NCBI RefSeq assembly: GCF_019880585.1
Contig: NZ_JAINVV010000004.1
Span: forward strand, 1-64,000
Reading direction: 5' to 3'
DNA: 64,000 nucleotides
DNA from: Sphingomonas colocasiae
GTDB taxonomy: Bacteria; Pseudomonadota; Alphaproteobacteria; Sphingomonadales; Sphingomonadaceae
In this document: positions 34,616-44,021 of the stretch, in pieces
How positions within the stretch are numbered: position 1 is the first letter of the stretch
Layout of the letters: every line of letters starts with the position of its first letter
The notes under the pieces: model-generated
What the model was told of the DNA's origin: nothing
What the model saw: the letters and a program-made list of their open reading frames with translations, nothing else
Databases searched by the model: none
Program-made: the position numbers and the translations under genes

Positions 34616-37012
34616 TCACGGCGCGGGTTTGAGCGCGATCACGCGTTCGGCCGCCTGGTCGACCGCAGCCCGGCTGAACGAGAGCGGCGCGTAGCGCCCC
34701 TCCTTCCAGGCCGGCAGCAGATCGCGATAATGCGGATCGCTCGGGTCGCCCGACTGGCCGGGCATGTTGAGGAACATCGACTTGTCCCAATCGCCGACAT
34801 CCATCACCAGCCGGACCGAGGGGCCGTGGACGGCGGCGAAGCTGCTGCCGCGATAGGCGGTCATCGCGGGGGTGGAGGAGGATCCCGCCACCGGCACCGG
34901 CCCCACCGTCATCGACTGCCGCAGCGCGTCGTCCGCCAGCGCGGCGACGGCGGGCTTGAGCGTGAGCGTGTGCAGCCGGCCCCATTGCCATGTCGTCATG
35001 TCCGGCCCCAGCTTCCCGCGCAGATCGGCGAGCGTCGCTTCCAGACTGTCGAGCAGCATCGATTTCGCTGCCGCCGCCGGATCGGCGCCCAGCAATGCGT
35101 CGCGCGTCTCCAGCAGGGAAAGCAGCGCGTCGGGCGATCCGCGCTCGATGATCGGGCGCGCGGGCGCCGGGGCGATCCGATCGACCATCACGCGGCCGAG
35201 ATGCTGGGTCAGCCAGCTTTCGTAGATCGCCGCCGCCACGCTCTCCGCCGCGACATTGCCGTCCCACGCCTTGATCAGCGCCAGCGCCTGGCGCGCCTCG
35301 GGCGTCCCGCCTTCGAGCGGGGCGGCCAGCGCGATCATGCGCAACGCCAGGAAGCTGCCGGTATCCATCTGCAGCGCCATCGCGTCGGCGACCGACAGGC
35401 GGGGCTTGGCGGCCATCACCTGCGAGATACGATCGATGCGGCTGCGATCGCTCCATTCGAAATTGAGTGGATAACGTGGCGTATAGCCGGCCGGGAAGTT
35501 CATTTCGTTGGCGCTTGCGAACCAGCCCTTTTCCGGATTCTTGATCTGCGGCAGGTCGGCGGGGCGGCTGACGCCTTGCCATTCATAACGGCCATCGCCG
35601 GGGACTGGCAGCAATCCGTCCCAATTGGAGCGGATCGGCGCGAAGCCGGCGGCGGACCAGCCCGTCGTGCCGCTGAGATCTGCCCAGATCAGGTTGAGCG
35701 GCGGCGTGCCCCAATGATCGGCGGCCTTGCGGAAATCGCTCCAGTTCGCGGCGTTCGCCAGCCAGGATGCGGCGGCATAGCCCGATGCTCCCGGTTCGGA
35801 CCAAGCGGTACGGAGCGCGAAGGCGCGACCTTTTTGAGCCTCCTGCCGCAGCACCGGACCGTGTCTGGTGTAGCGGAGCTCGACCTCGACCGGTGCGCCG
35901 CCCTTCACGGGAATGGTCTCGCGCACCCGCTTCATCTTCTCCCAGCGGCCGCGATAGCGATAGGAATCCGGATCGCCGGCTTTGGTCTCGTAGACGTAGA
36001 GATCCTCCTGATCGGTGCCGAAGATGGTCAGGCCGAACGCCGCCTTGCCGTTGTGGCCGAACGACACGCCGGGAATCGCGGGCTCGCCCGCGCCGATCAG
36101 CGAAACCCCCGGCGCGTCGAGATGAACGACATAGCGAAGGCTGGGCACGCCGAAGGCGCGATGCGGATCATTGGCCAGGATCGGCCGGCCGGTCGCGGAA
36201 TGAGAGGGGGCGATCACCCAGTTGTTCGATCCATCCGCGGTGTTCGGATCGGCCGCATCGGCAAGGCGTGCCGTTGCGGTCGAGGGCGGTGGCGATGGCG
36301 CGAAGCTCACTTCGGCTGTGGCGAGAAGATAATCCTCCATCACCTCCGGGGTGACGGCACAGGGATCGAGCCCCTGCGGCATGACCGGCGCATGATCCGG
36401 GTAAAGCTTGGCGCGCAGCCGGTCTGCTTCGAGCCCGCCGGCACAGGCAACCCGCGCGCGCAACACTTCCTGCCTGGCGTTGGAAACCAACGCGTGGCTG
36501 CGGATGCGGAGAATGTCGTCCGCCTGCCAGCGTTCCGGCCGGCTGCCGGTGATGTCGAATTCGACCGGCAATGGCTTGGTGCCGGCCAGCACCTCGTCGA
36601 CATAAGCGTTTACCCCCGCCGCGAATGCGGTGTAGCGATCGCGGCTTCCCGGTGCGTACCGCGTCCATTCATGGGCCATGTCGCCGCGATAGAGGAAGAG
36701 CCGCGCGGCGCGGTCCTGCTTGACATAAGCGGGGCCGAAGCTGGCGGAAAGCAGGCCGAGCCCCCGCTTGCGCCAGAGGTCGATCTGCCACAGCCGATCG
36801 CGCGCGGCATTGTAGCCCTGCAGGAAATAGGCATCGCGTTCCGATTTCGCGTAGATATGCGCCAGTCCCCAGCGGTCGACGACGATTTCGGCGGGCTGTT
36901 GCAGGCCGCGTACGGCCCAGTCGTCGCGCTTCACGTCCGATGCGGCGGCGACGGACGGCAGGGCGGCGGCGATCAGCGCAATCGATCGAATCCGGGGCAG
37001 GGCAGGCATCAT
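34616..37012 (-). CDS. Penicillin-amidase-family (Ntn) acylase
   Basis: This 798-residue precursor has a signal peptide (to about residue 24, VAAAS-D), an alpha-chain part with VVDRWGLAHIYA and the autocleavage/nucleophile site G261-S262-NNWV. The beta chain contains ANDPHRAFGVPS and the oxyanion Asn region. Members are periplasmic and hydrolyse the amide bond of penicillins, N-acyl-homoserine lactones or other N-acyl amino compounds. Its stop and start overlap neighbours in an operon with a POT transporter. Removal of an acyl group in the periplasm followed by import of the amine or peptide part is a coherent reading. Confidence 0.9.
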   Translation of the reverse strand: MMPALPRIRSIALIAAALPSVAAASDVKRDDWAVRGLQQPAEIVVDRWGLAHIYAKSERDAYFLQGYNAARDRLWQIDLWRKRGLGLLSASFGPAYVKQDRAARLFLYRGDMAHEWTRYAPGSRDRYTAFAAGVNAYVDEVLAGTKPLPVEFDITGSRPERWQADDILRIRSHALVSNARQEVLRARVACAGGLEADRLRAKLYPDHAPVMPQGLDPCAVTPEVMEDYLLATAEVSFAPSPPPSTATARLADAADPNTADGSNNWVIAPSHSATGRPILANDPHRAFGVPSLRYVVHLDAPGVSLIGAGEPAIPGVSFGHNGKAAFGLTIFGTDQEDLYVYETKAGDPDSYRYRGRWEKMKRVRETIPVKGGAPVEVELRYTRHGPVLRQEAQKGRAFALRTAWSEPGASGYAAASWLANAANWSDFRKAADHWGTPPLNLIWADLSGTTGWSAAGFAPIRSNWDGLLPVPGDGRYEWQGVSRPADLPQIKNPEKGWFASANEMNFPAGYTPRYPLNFEWSDRSRIDRISQVMAAKPRLSVADAMALQMDTGSFLALRMIALAAPLEGGTPEARQALALIKAWDGNVAAESVAAAIYESWLTQHLGRVMVDRIAPAPARPIIERGSPDALLSLLETRDALLGADPAAAAKSMLLDSLEATLADLRGKLGPDMTTWQWGRLHTLTLKPAVAALADDALRQSMTVGPVPVAGSSSTPAMTAYRGSSFAAVHGPSVRLVMDVGDWDKSMFLNMPGQSGDPSDPHYRDLLPAWKEGRYAPLSFSRAAVDQAAERVIALKPAP

Positions 37013-38358
37013 CCGGTCACTCTCCTCTCAACCAGTTTATGGATGATCGGGCGCAGCATCAGGGCCGCGACCAGCCCCGTGACGGCGATGCCGGCATGCA
37101 GCAGCCAGAATTCCGGCGCCCCCATCCTTTCGTAGAAGCGACCAAGCCAGCCGACGGTGAAATTGGCAAGTGCGATCGACATGATCGCGAGGCTCATCAT
37201 GATCGTCGCCTTGGCGGGCGGCGCGTGGCGCGATACGAATGCCTTGAGCGGCGGTTCGCCCCAGATGAAGCTGAAATCGAGCATCACGAAAAAGGCGAGC
37301 ACCCAGATGAGGGGCACCGGCCCGGACGCGGTCGCGGCACCCAGCGCCAGGATCGCGAAGGCGGTCGCCGCCATCGCGCAGCCGATCGCGATCTTGCCGA
37401 TATCGCCGGGCTCGCGGCCGCGCGCGTCCAGCGCCCGCCACAGTCGGACGCCGGCGAGGATGCCGGCCATGGTGGCGATGCCGTCGAAGGTGAAGATCCA
37501 GGTGACGGGGATCGTCAGCCCCCAGGCCCGGCGGTCGACATGGTCGGTCGCCCAGACGGGAAACAGCGTATAGGCCTGATAGACCGCGCTGAACATCAGC
37601 ACGAAGGGGATGAACGCCAGCAGCAGCCCCAGGATCGCGCGCCAGTCGTCGCGGGTGAGCGGGGCCTGCGCGACGCTCAGGCGGACGACAGGCGGTTCGG
37701 GGGGCAGATGGCGCCGGCCCGCGAGGTAGATGATCAACGCCGCGACCATCGCGACCGCCGCGACGCCGAAGCCGTAATGCCAGCCCAGCGTCTCGCCCAG
37801 CGTGCCGCAGACGAGCGGCGCGGAAAGCGCGCCGATATTGCGGACGAGCATGTAGATGCCGAAGCCGCGCGTACGGCGCGGATCGTCCGCGCCGTAGAGG
37901 CGGCCGATCTGGACGGCCATATTGCCCTTGATGAAGCCCGCGCCGAGCACGAGCAGCAGCAGCGCAAGCAGGAACAGCCGTTCCGACGTCATCGACAGAT
38001 GGCCGAGCGTCATCAGCACCGCGCCCAGCACGATCGTCCGCGTCTGCCCGAGCACGCGATCGCCCAGCCAGCCGCCGAGCAGCGGTGTCGTGTTGACCAG
38101 CCCGACATAGAGGCCGAAAATCTGCGACGCGAGCGCGATGGTGGTCATCGGCCCGCCGATCGACTCGAGCCCGGCGCGCAGCTGGCCGAGCCCGGCGACA
38201 TGCTCGAAATGCCCCGGCCGCAGCAACTGGCCGACCATGTAGAGCATCAGCAGCGCCTGCATGCCGTAATAGGAAAAGCCCTCCCACACCTCGGTGAAGG
38301 CGAGGTAGGCCAGGCCGCGCGGATGTCCGAAAAAGGCGGTGTCCGCGCTGCGTTCCAT
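37009..38358 (-). CDS. POT-family (PTR2) peptide-type transporter
   Basis: This 449-residue protein has 12-14 membrane segments and is related to proton-dependent oligopeptide transporters. TM1 reads EVWEGFSYYGMQALL, i.e. the POT signature ExxERFxYYG with Gly in place of the Arg. A later block, LVLGAGFIKGNMAVQIGRLY, corresponds to the GxGxKPxV region of TM4. It should import di- or tripeptides or similar amino compounds; the Arg loss may change proton coupling or substrate. It overlaps the acylase gene by 4 bases and is divergent from the M20 gene. Confidence 0.85.
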   Translation of the reverse strand: MERSADTAFFGHPRGLAYLAFTEVWEGFSYYGMQALLMLYMVGQLLRPGHFEHVAGLGQLRAGLESIGGPMTTIALASQIFGLYVGLVNTTPLLGGWLGDRVLGQTRTIVLGAVLMTLGHLSMTSERLFLLALLLLVLGAGFIKGNMAVQIGRLYGADDPRRTRGFGIYMLVRNIGALSAPLVCGTLGETLGWHYGFGVAAVAMVAALIIYLAGRRHLPPEPPVVRLSVAQAPLTRDDWRAILGLLLAFIPFVLMFSAVYQAYTLFPVWATDHVDRRAWGLTIPVTWIFTFDGIATMAGILAGVRLWRALDARGREPGDIGKIAIGCAMAATAFAILALGAATASGPVPLIWVLAFFVMLDFSFIWGEPPLKAFVSRHAPPAKATIMMSLAIMSIALANFTVGWLGRFYERMGAPEFWLLHAGIAVTGLVAALMLRPIIHKLVERRVTG

Positions 38359-38427
38359 GCTTTCCCCAAAAGCGGTTCATCGCCCCGCGCGACGAATATC
38401 TATTGACTGTGTACCTCAAAAATACAA

Positions 38428-38437
38428 TGTGTATACA
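38428..38437 (+). promoter_or_regulatory. Palindromic operator TGTGTATACA
   Basis: The site contains the perfect palindrome TGTATACA (38430-38437) and lies between the divergent POT transporter (38358) and M20 (38515) genes. TGTGTAGACA, one mismatch away, occurs in the other divergent promoter of the region at 46217-46226. FCD-type GntR regulators often bind TTGTATACAA-like palindromes. The GntR protein at 39737 is the likely binder. Confidence 0.55.
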
Positions 38438-38514
38438 GATTTTTGAGTGCACGCGTCTCAGCGTCGGAACAGGGGTTTCATGTCGTTATCAAGCACCGGC
38501 GGGGGTGTCGCACA

Positions 38515-39720
38515 ATGCCGTCGGTAACCATCGATCCCAAGGCCGGCGTGCAGGCGGAACCCGAGATCGTCCGCGAGGCGATCGATATCCTCGACCGGCT
38601 GGTCGGGTTCGACACGACATCGTCCGAATCGAATCTGGCGCTGATCGCCTATGTCGAGGGGTATCTCGCCGAACATGGTGTGACGTCGCGCCGCATCGCC
38701 AATGCCGACGGGTCCAAGGCCAATCTGCTCGCCACGATTGGAGAGGGGATGGCGGGCGGCATCGTCCTTTCGGGCCATACCGACGTGGTGCCGGTGAAGG
38801 ATCAACCCTGGACGTCCGATCCGTTCGTGCTCACCCGGCGGGGCGACCGGCTCTATGGGCGCGGCACCAGCGACATGAAGAGCTTCCTGGCGCTGGCGCT
38901 GGCGGCAGTGCCGCTGCTGGCGCGGGCGCCGCTCGCTCGCCCCGTGCACCTCGCCTTTTCCTATGACGAGGAGATCGGCTGCCTTGGTGCGCCCGATCTG
39001 ATCCGCAACATCGTCGACGACGGTTATAGCCCGATGGCCGCGATCATCGGCGAGCCGACGGGCATGACGATCGTCAACAGCCACAAGAGCATCCACCTCT
39101 ATGAAGTGGTGGTGATCGGCCGCGAGGCGCATTCGAGCCTGGTGCATGAAGGCGTGTCGGCGAACATGGTCGCGATCGAACTGCTCGCCACGCTGGTCGA
39201 GATTGCCGAGGCCGAACAGCGCGACCATCGCGATCCGCGTTTCGAGCCGCAATGGTCGACGCTGACGGTGGGCACGATCCAGGGCGGCACCGCGCCCAAC
39301 ATCCTGGCGCGCGAATGCCGCTTCACCTTCGATCTGCGCTGCATTCCCGATCGCGAGGCGGAAACCGTGCTCGAACCCTTCTGGCGCGCGGTGGAGCGGG
39401 CGCAGGCACGGCTCGCGGCGGAAGGCGACGGCACCGGCGTCGTCATCAACCGCCTGGCGCAGGTGCCGGCGCTGCGCCGCGAACTGAGCGGCGCGGCCGA
39501 GCAATTGTCGGCGATGCTGAGCGGCGCGAACGAGCCGGGAACCGCGGTTTCCTATGGCGCGGAGGCGGGTCAGTTCCAGGCGGCCGGTCTTTCCACTGTC
39601 ATCTGCGGCCCGGGATCGATATCTCAGGCGCACCGGCCGGACGAATTCGTCGAGCTGAGCCAGATCGAAGCGGGCGCCCGCTTCATCGCCCGGCTCGTCG
39701 CATTCGTCCGCGGGGGATGA
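38515..39720 (+). CDS. M20-family amidohydrolase (ArgE-like)
   Basis: This 401-residue metallo-amidohydrolase of the ArgE/DapE branch has GHTDVVPV (metal His and catalytic Asp), GRGTSDMK (bridging Asp), DEEIGCLG (catalytic Glu), IGEPT (metal ligand) and a late SQAHRPDEF (metal His). A dimerisation lid sits in the middle (about 185-300). It hydrolyses an N-acyl amino acid or small amide in the cytoplasm. The ATG at 38515 with GGGGGTG upstream was chosen. It is followed 16 bases later by the GntR gene, so it is probably its operon partner. Confidence 0.88.
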   Translation: MPSVTIDPKAGVQAEPEIVREAIDILDRLVGFDTTSSESNLALIAYVEGYLAEHGVTSRRIANADGSKANLLATIGEGMAGGIVLSGHTDVVPVKDQPWTSDPFVLTRRGDRLYGRGTSDMKSFLALALAAVPLLARAPLARPVHLAFSYDEEIGCLGAPDLIRNIVDDGYSPMAAIIGEPTGMTIVNSHKSIHLYEVVVIGREAHSSLVHEGVSANMVAIELLATLVEIAEAEQRDHRDPRFEPQWSTLTVGTIQGGTAPNILARECRFTFDLRCIPDREAETVLEPFWRAVERAQARLAAEGDGTGVVINRLAQVPALRRELSGAAEQLSAMLSGANEPGTAVSYGAEAGQFQAAGLSTVICGPGSISQAHRPDEFVELSQIEAGARFIARLVAFVRGG

Positions 39721-39736
39721 GGGAAAGGCAGGCAGC

Positions 39737-40501
39737 ATGGGAAGCAAGACGATCGCCAAGGCCGTGAACGATCCGGACGAAACCGGCTCGGACGATGGCG
39801 CGCTGGGCGATGGCGTGCGTCAGTCTTCGGGGCAGAAAGTCTATACGCTGCTGCGCGAACAGATCCTCAGCCTTGAACTCGCGCCCAATACCGAGCTGGA
39901 CGAAGTGCAGTTCAGCCGCGAGCTCGGCTTTTCGCGCACGCCGATCCGCGAGGCGCTGATCCGCCTGGCATCGGACAGCCTCGTCGTCCTCGCGCCCAAT
40001 CGCGGCGCGCGCGTGGCGCCGCTCGATCTCGATCAGGTGCCGCAGGTGCTCGAAGCGCTCGAACTCTATGAACGCGCGACGACGCGCTGGGCGGCGCTGC
40101 GCCGCCAGCCGGTGCATCTCGCGCTGCTGGAACAGCGCAATCGCGAGTTCGCGGTCGCCTGCGAAACCGAGGATCCGCGCGTGATCGTGGAGGCGAACTG
40201 GGCATTCCACGATGCGATCAACCAGGCGTGCGGCAACAAATATCTGGCGGCCGATTGCTCGAAGATGCTGCGCGGCGTGATGCGCCTGTCCTTGCTCGCC
40301 TTTCGGCAGAGCGACGCGCAGCTTTCCAGCTACGACGTGATCGAGCAGCACCGCGAGATGATCGAGGCGATCCGCAGCGGCAATGCCGATCTGGCGGAGG
40401 AACTGGTCTATCAGCATTCGGACGAGTTCCGCGACCGGATGAAGACCTTCGTCGCGGGGACGTCGACGGCGGATTTCTCGCTGGTCGGGCGGCGGGGGTA
40501 A
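39737..40501 (+). CDS. GntR-family regulator with FCD domain
   Basis: This 254-residue regulator has a winged HTH (about 32-100: LAPNTELDEVQFSRELGFSR, TPIREALIRLASDSLV) and an FCD domain with metal-site type residues (ANWAFHDAI, IEQHREMIEAI, then YQHSDEF). The N-terminal 30 residues are acidic and unlike typical members. It is encoded behind the M20 gene and between the two divergent promoters that share TGTGTA(T/G)ACA, so it is the obvious candidate to coordinate both gene sets. Confidence 0.9.
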   Translation: MGSKTIAKAVNDPDETGSDDGALGDGVRQSSGQKVYTLLREQILSLELAPNTELDEVQFSRELGFSRTPIREALIRLASDSLVVLAPNRGARVAPLDLDQVPQVLEALELYERATTRWAALRRQPVHLALLEQRNREFAVACETEDPRVIVEANWAFHDAINQACGNKYLAADCSKMLRGVMRLSLLAFRQSDAQLSSYDVIEQHREMIEAIRSGNADLAEELVYQHSDEFRDRMKTFVAGTSTADFSLVGRRG

Positions 40502-40510
40502 CAACCCCAC

Positions 40511-40622
40511 TTTGTCATTCCCGCGAAAGCGGGAATCCAGCTTCTTCTTCTTTCTGACGCTTCACGGAAAAGCTGGATTGACCTACGGTCGACTACGTCT
40601 CCCGCGTGCGCGGGAATGACAC
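40511..40622. repeat. Composite inverted intergenic repeat
   Basis: TTTGTCATTCCCGCG at the left and CGCGGGAATGACACAG at the right form outer inverted arms. Inside, ATTCCCGC/GCGGGAAT (40517-40536) makes a tight hairpin, and AATCCAGCTT/AAGCTGGATT (to 40579) pair further in. The outer sequence is of the same type as the 26-bp arms at 61672. It separates two convergent genes and may act as a terminator. Confidence 0.8.
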
Positions 40623-40641
40623 AGAAAGGCGAAGTTGGAGT

Positions 40642-41943
40642 CTAATCCTCCAGATCACCCGGCACCGCGCCGGCCGCGCTGAACATCAGGATCGCGGTCG
40701 GCACGGTCAGCGTCATCACGATCAGCAGGGCGTAGCGCAGGCCGGTCGGCCCCATCGACGCGCTGAACATGTCGCTGAGCGCGCCCGTCACCACCGGCCC
40801 CAGGCCGAAGCCGAGCAGATTGCCGAAGAACAGCAGCAGCGCGATCGCGGTCGCCCGTCGCGCGCTGCCGCACACCGCGTGAACCGCCGCGAAGGCCGCG
40901 GGCAGCGAGGCGTAGAGCAGGATGCCGCCGAGCGTGCTGATCGCCAGGAACCAGCCGAGATCGTCGATCAGGAACATCAGCGTGTTGGGGAGCGCGGCAA
41001 GGCCGAAACCGAGCGCCGGGAACCAGGCGATCCATCTTTTGTCGCGCCGGACCAGCATGTCGCACGCCATGCCGCCCGCAAGGCTGCCGATCAGCACCGC
41101 GACGCCCGAAGACAAGCCATAATAGAGCCCGGCATCTGCGATCGGGCTGCCGACCACGCGGATCAGATAGGATGGCACGAAGACGAGCGAGCCATAGGCT
41201 GCGAAATTGTAGAAGGTGAAGCCGATCAGCAGCCGCACGAAGGAGCGTTTGGCGGCGAGGCGACGGATCGAGGCGCCGAAGGCTTCGGTGGTGCCGCGCG
41301 GCGCCGAAGTTGCGCCGGAACGGCGGGGTTCGTCGAGCAGGAAATAGACGATCGCCGCGATCAGCAGCCCCGGCAGCCCGAACGCCATCAGCGTCGCGCG
41401 CCAGCCATAAGCGGTGACGATCTGCGACCCGATCGAAAGACCGATCAGATAGCCCGCCGTGCCGGATGTCGCGAAGATGCCGATCGCGCGCGCGCGTGAA
41501 GATGGCGGGAAATAATCGACGATCAGCGCCTGTGCGGGCGGGGTCGCGCCCGCTTCCCCGACGCCGACGCCGATCCGCGCGAGCAGCAATTGCCAGAAAC
41601 TGCCCGCAACCGCGCACAGCATCGTCATCGCGCTCCAGATGCTGATCGCGACGGTGATCAGCAGCGTGCGATCGCCGCGATCGGCCCAGCGCGCGATCGG
41701 CAGGCCGAGCATCGAATAAAGCAGCGCGAAGGAGAGGCCGCTAAGCAGCCCCAATTGCGTGTCGGAAACGCCGAATTCCTGCTTGATCGGTTCGAGCAGG
41801 ACCGAGATCACGACACGGTCGATCGAACTCGACGTGCCGACCAGGAACAGGATCGCCAGGAAGAACCAGCGCCGCGCGGGCGAATAGAGATGCGACGATC
41901 CGGTGGTCGCGGCCTGATCCGGGGCGGCAGCGCCCGGCGTCAT
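40642..41943 (-). CDS. MFS transporter, Spinster-like
   Basis: This 433-residue, 12-TM carrier has TM1 with SSSIDRVVISVLLEPI, the loop motif LPIARWADRGDR and ARIGVGVGEAGATPPAQALI in TM4, as in the Spinster branch common in sphingomonads. Substrates of bacterial members are mostly unknown. It overlaps the S9 peptidase gene by 4 bases and lies downstream of the TonB receptor, so it probably moves the peptidase products or substrate across the inner membrane. Confidence 0.88.
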   Translation of the reverse strand: MTPGAAAPDQAATTGSSHLYSPARRWFFLAILFLVGTSSSIDRVVISVLLEPIKQEFGVSDTQLGLLSGLSFALLYSMLGLPIARWADRGDRTLLITVAISIWSAMTMLCAVAGSFWQLLLARIGVGVGEAGATPPAQALIVDYFPPSSRARAIGIFATSGTAGYLIGLSIGSQIVTAYGWRATLMAFGLPGLLIAAIVYFLLDEPRRSGATSAPRGTTEAFGASIRRLAAKRSFVRLLIGFTFYNFAAYGSLVFVPSYLIRVVGSPIADAGLYYGLSSGVAVLIGSLAGGMACDMLVRRDKRWIAWFPALGFGLAALPNTLMFLIDDLGWFLAISTLGGILLYASLPAAFAAVHAVCGSARRATAIALLLFFGNLLGFGLGPVVTGALSDMFSASMGPTGLRYALLIVMTLTVPTAILMFSAAGAVPGDLED

Positions 41944-43934
41944 GGGCGTGGCCCGGTGTTGCGCCCCTCCCAGGTGCGGAACCAGCGCAGCACGCGTATG
42001 CCCTGGTCGATCTGCGCCTCGAAGCGCGCCGCGGCGTGCCCTTCCTCGGGATAGAGCACCAGCTCGCTCGGCACGCCGCCCAGCACCAGCGCATGGTGAT
42101 ATTGCACGGCCTGGCTCGACGGTGTGGTCTTGTCCTGCTCGCCGGCGATCAGCAGTGTCGGCGTCACCACCGTGTTCGCACGCGCCAGTGGGCTGCGTTG
42201 GTCGAACACGCCGCCGACATCATAGGGGTCGCCGCCCGAATAGAGCGACAGGAATTCGGGATGGTGCGCGGTGAAGAATTGGCTGCGCATGTCGGTGAGT
42301 GGCGCGATCGCGCAGGCGGCCTTGAACCGGTCGGTCTGGCCGACCAGCCAGCAGGTCATGAACCCGCCATAGCTGCCCCCGGTGACGAACAGCTGGGTCG
42401 GATCGACATCGTGATTGGCGATGACATGGTCGACGCCGGCGAGGATGTCGTGCGCGTCCTCGCCCGCCATGTCGTCGATCACGCGCGATGCGAAATCGAG
42501 CCCGCGTCCGGAACTGCCGCGCGGATTGGGGAAAAGCACCGCATAGCCCGAACTGACGAGCAAGGCGGCGAGCGGATTGTCGAAACTCCAGGAATCGCGG
42601 AACAGGTGCGACGGCCCGCCATGGATGAAGGCGACCAGCGGCGGCCGTTCGACGCCAGCAGGCAGGGCGAGATAGCCCATGATTTCCAGCCCGTCGCGCC
42701 CTTGCCAGCGGATCGCCTGGGCGGGCCGCATCGCATCCAGGATCGCGCGTGCGCCGTCATGCGCCAGATCGAGCACTACCCGCTCGCCGCCATCGTTATC
42801 GACGCGGATGATATGGGCGTAGCGGTCGAATGCATGACCCGGCACGATCGCGCCGGTGTGGCCGCTGGGCGTCGCGGCGGGAACCTTGCGGCCGCCGGTG
42901 CCCGGCGATCGCCACTCGATCGCGGTTTCGCCGGTGGAGAGGTCATGCGTGCCCGCGACGCTTCCGGGCGCCGCGAAGCCCGCGAAGAACAGGCGGGCGC
43001 TGTCGCGCCATGCGAGTGCCGAGACTTCGGCGCCGATCGCGGGCTGGCGCCGCTCGCCCGTCGCGCGATCGTAAAGCGTCAGCGTGCCGAGCGCGACGGT
43101 GCGGTGGAAGCGCCCCTCGACGATGGCGATGGTCCGCCCGTCGGGCGATCCGCAGACTCTGGCCAGTTCGACATCGGGTCGCGCGAAACGCGCGAACGCG
43201 CCGCCGCTTGCTGGCGCTATGCCGATTTCGGTCTGGTACCAGCCGCCCTCGGTGGGGCTGGAGGAGAGGATCGCGACGATTTCGTCGCTGCCGCACCAAT
43301 CGGCTTCCCAGACAGTCTGGCCGGCGGTGCCGATCGCGGTCAGGCGGTTCGCCGCGATGTCCCAGACGCGCGCGCGCCGCCAGAGATTGTCGTGCGATCC
43401 GGTTTCGACCGTCGGCATCCAGGATGGGCGCGCGACATCCGCGCTGCCGATGCGCGCGGTGCTCGCCGATCCGGCGGCGTCCGCGCCGGCATCTGCGCTC
43501 TGGATCAGGATGCGCCGCCCATCGGCGGACCAAGCGAAACTCTCGACCGCCTCGCCCTCCAGCACGGGGCCGGCGATCTGAACCTCAGATGTGTCGGCGT
43601 CCGCCAGGAAAAGCTGGAAGTTGCCGCCGCCGCGGCCACGATCGGAGAGAAAGGCGAGCTGGGTGCCGTCGGGCGACCATTTGGGATCGGTATCGTTGGC
43701 GCCCGCGTTGCCCAGCAATCGCACGGTGCCATCGGTGCCGAGCAGCGCCAGTCGGGTGACCGGAAAGCCGCCTTCCGCTTCATAGACCGGCCCGGAAAAG
43801 GCGATCACGCCCGTCGCGGGATTCTCGACAGCGTGGACGATCGCATGGAATTGCGCGGTGCCGGGCCGATAGAGTTTCTCGAAATAATCGGCGACGCGCG
43901 TCTGGATCGCGGCGAGTTCGTCGTTTTCAATCAT
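41940..43934 (-). CDS. S9-family peptidase (acylaminoacyl-peptidase-like)
   Basis: This 664-residue protein has an N-terminal beta-propeller (about 40-400, with WSPDGTQLAFLSDR and FAWSADGRRILI blades) and a C-terminal alpha/beta-hydrolase domain. The catalytic triad is S521 (GGSYGG), D601 (GEQDKTTP) and H633 (EEGHAAA). Family members cleave short peptides or N-acyl amino acids from small substrates. No signal peptide is seen. The start is at ATG 43934 (MIENDEL), because the open frame upstream is only basic filler. It forms an operon with the TonB receptor and the MFS carrier. Confidence 0.88.
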   Translation of the reverse strand: MIENDELAAIQTRVADYFEKLYRPGTAQFHAIVHAVENPATGVIAFSGPVYEAEGGFPVTRLALLGTDGTVRLLGNAGANDTDPKWSPDGTQLAFLSDRGRGGGNFQLFLADADTSEVQIAGPVLEGEAVESFAWSADGRRILIQSADAGADAAGSASTARIGSADVARPSWMPTVETGSHDNLWRRARVWDIAANRLTAIGTAGQTVWEADWCGSDEIVAILSSSPTEGGWYQTEIGIAPASGGAFARFARPDVELARVCGSPDGRTIAIVEGRFHRTVALGTLTLYDRATGERRQPAIGAEVSALAWRDSARLFFAGFAAPGSVAGTHDLSTGETAIEWRSPGTGGRKVPAATPSGHTGAIVPGHAFDRYAHIIRVDNDGGERVVLDLAHDGARAILDAMRPAQAIRWQGRDGLEIMGYLALPAGVERPPLVAFIHGGPSHLFRDSWSFDNPLAALLVSSGYAVLFPNPRGSSGRGLDFASRVIDDMAGEDAHDILAGVDHVIANHDVDPTQLFVTGGSYGGFMTCWLVGQTDRFKAACAIAPLTDMRSQFFTAHHPEFLSLYSGGDPYDVGGVFDQRSPLARANTVVTPTLLIAGEQDKTTPSSQAVQYHHALVLGGVPSELVLYPEEGHAAARFEAQIDQGIRVLRWFRTWEGRNTGPRP

Positions 43935-44021
43935 GCCGGCCCGGGTCTTTCGATCGTCGTCACGCAACACATGTTCCTATCGCATCGGGCGGCGGACCGG
44001 GAGGTCCGCCGCCCGACGGGA

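Noticed and set aside
34730-37135. An 801-codon open frame on the plus strand
   Set aside because: It is antisense to the penicillin-amidase-family gene, has no motifs and biased composition.
40511-40622. Possible CRISPR-like or small RNA structure
   Set aside because: There is only one composite inverted repeat with no regular spacers; it fits an intergenic REP-like element.
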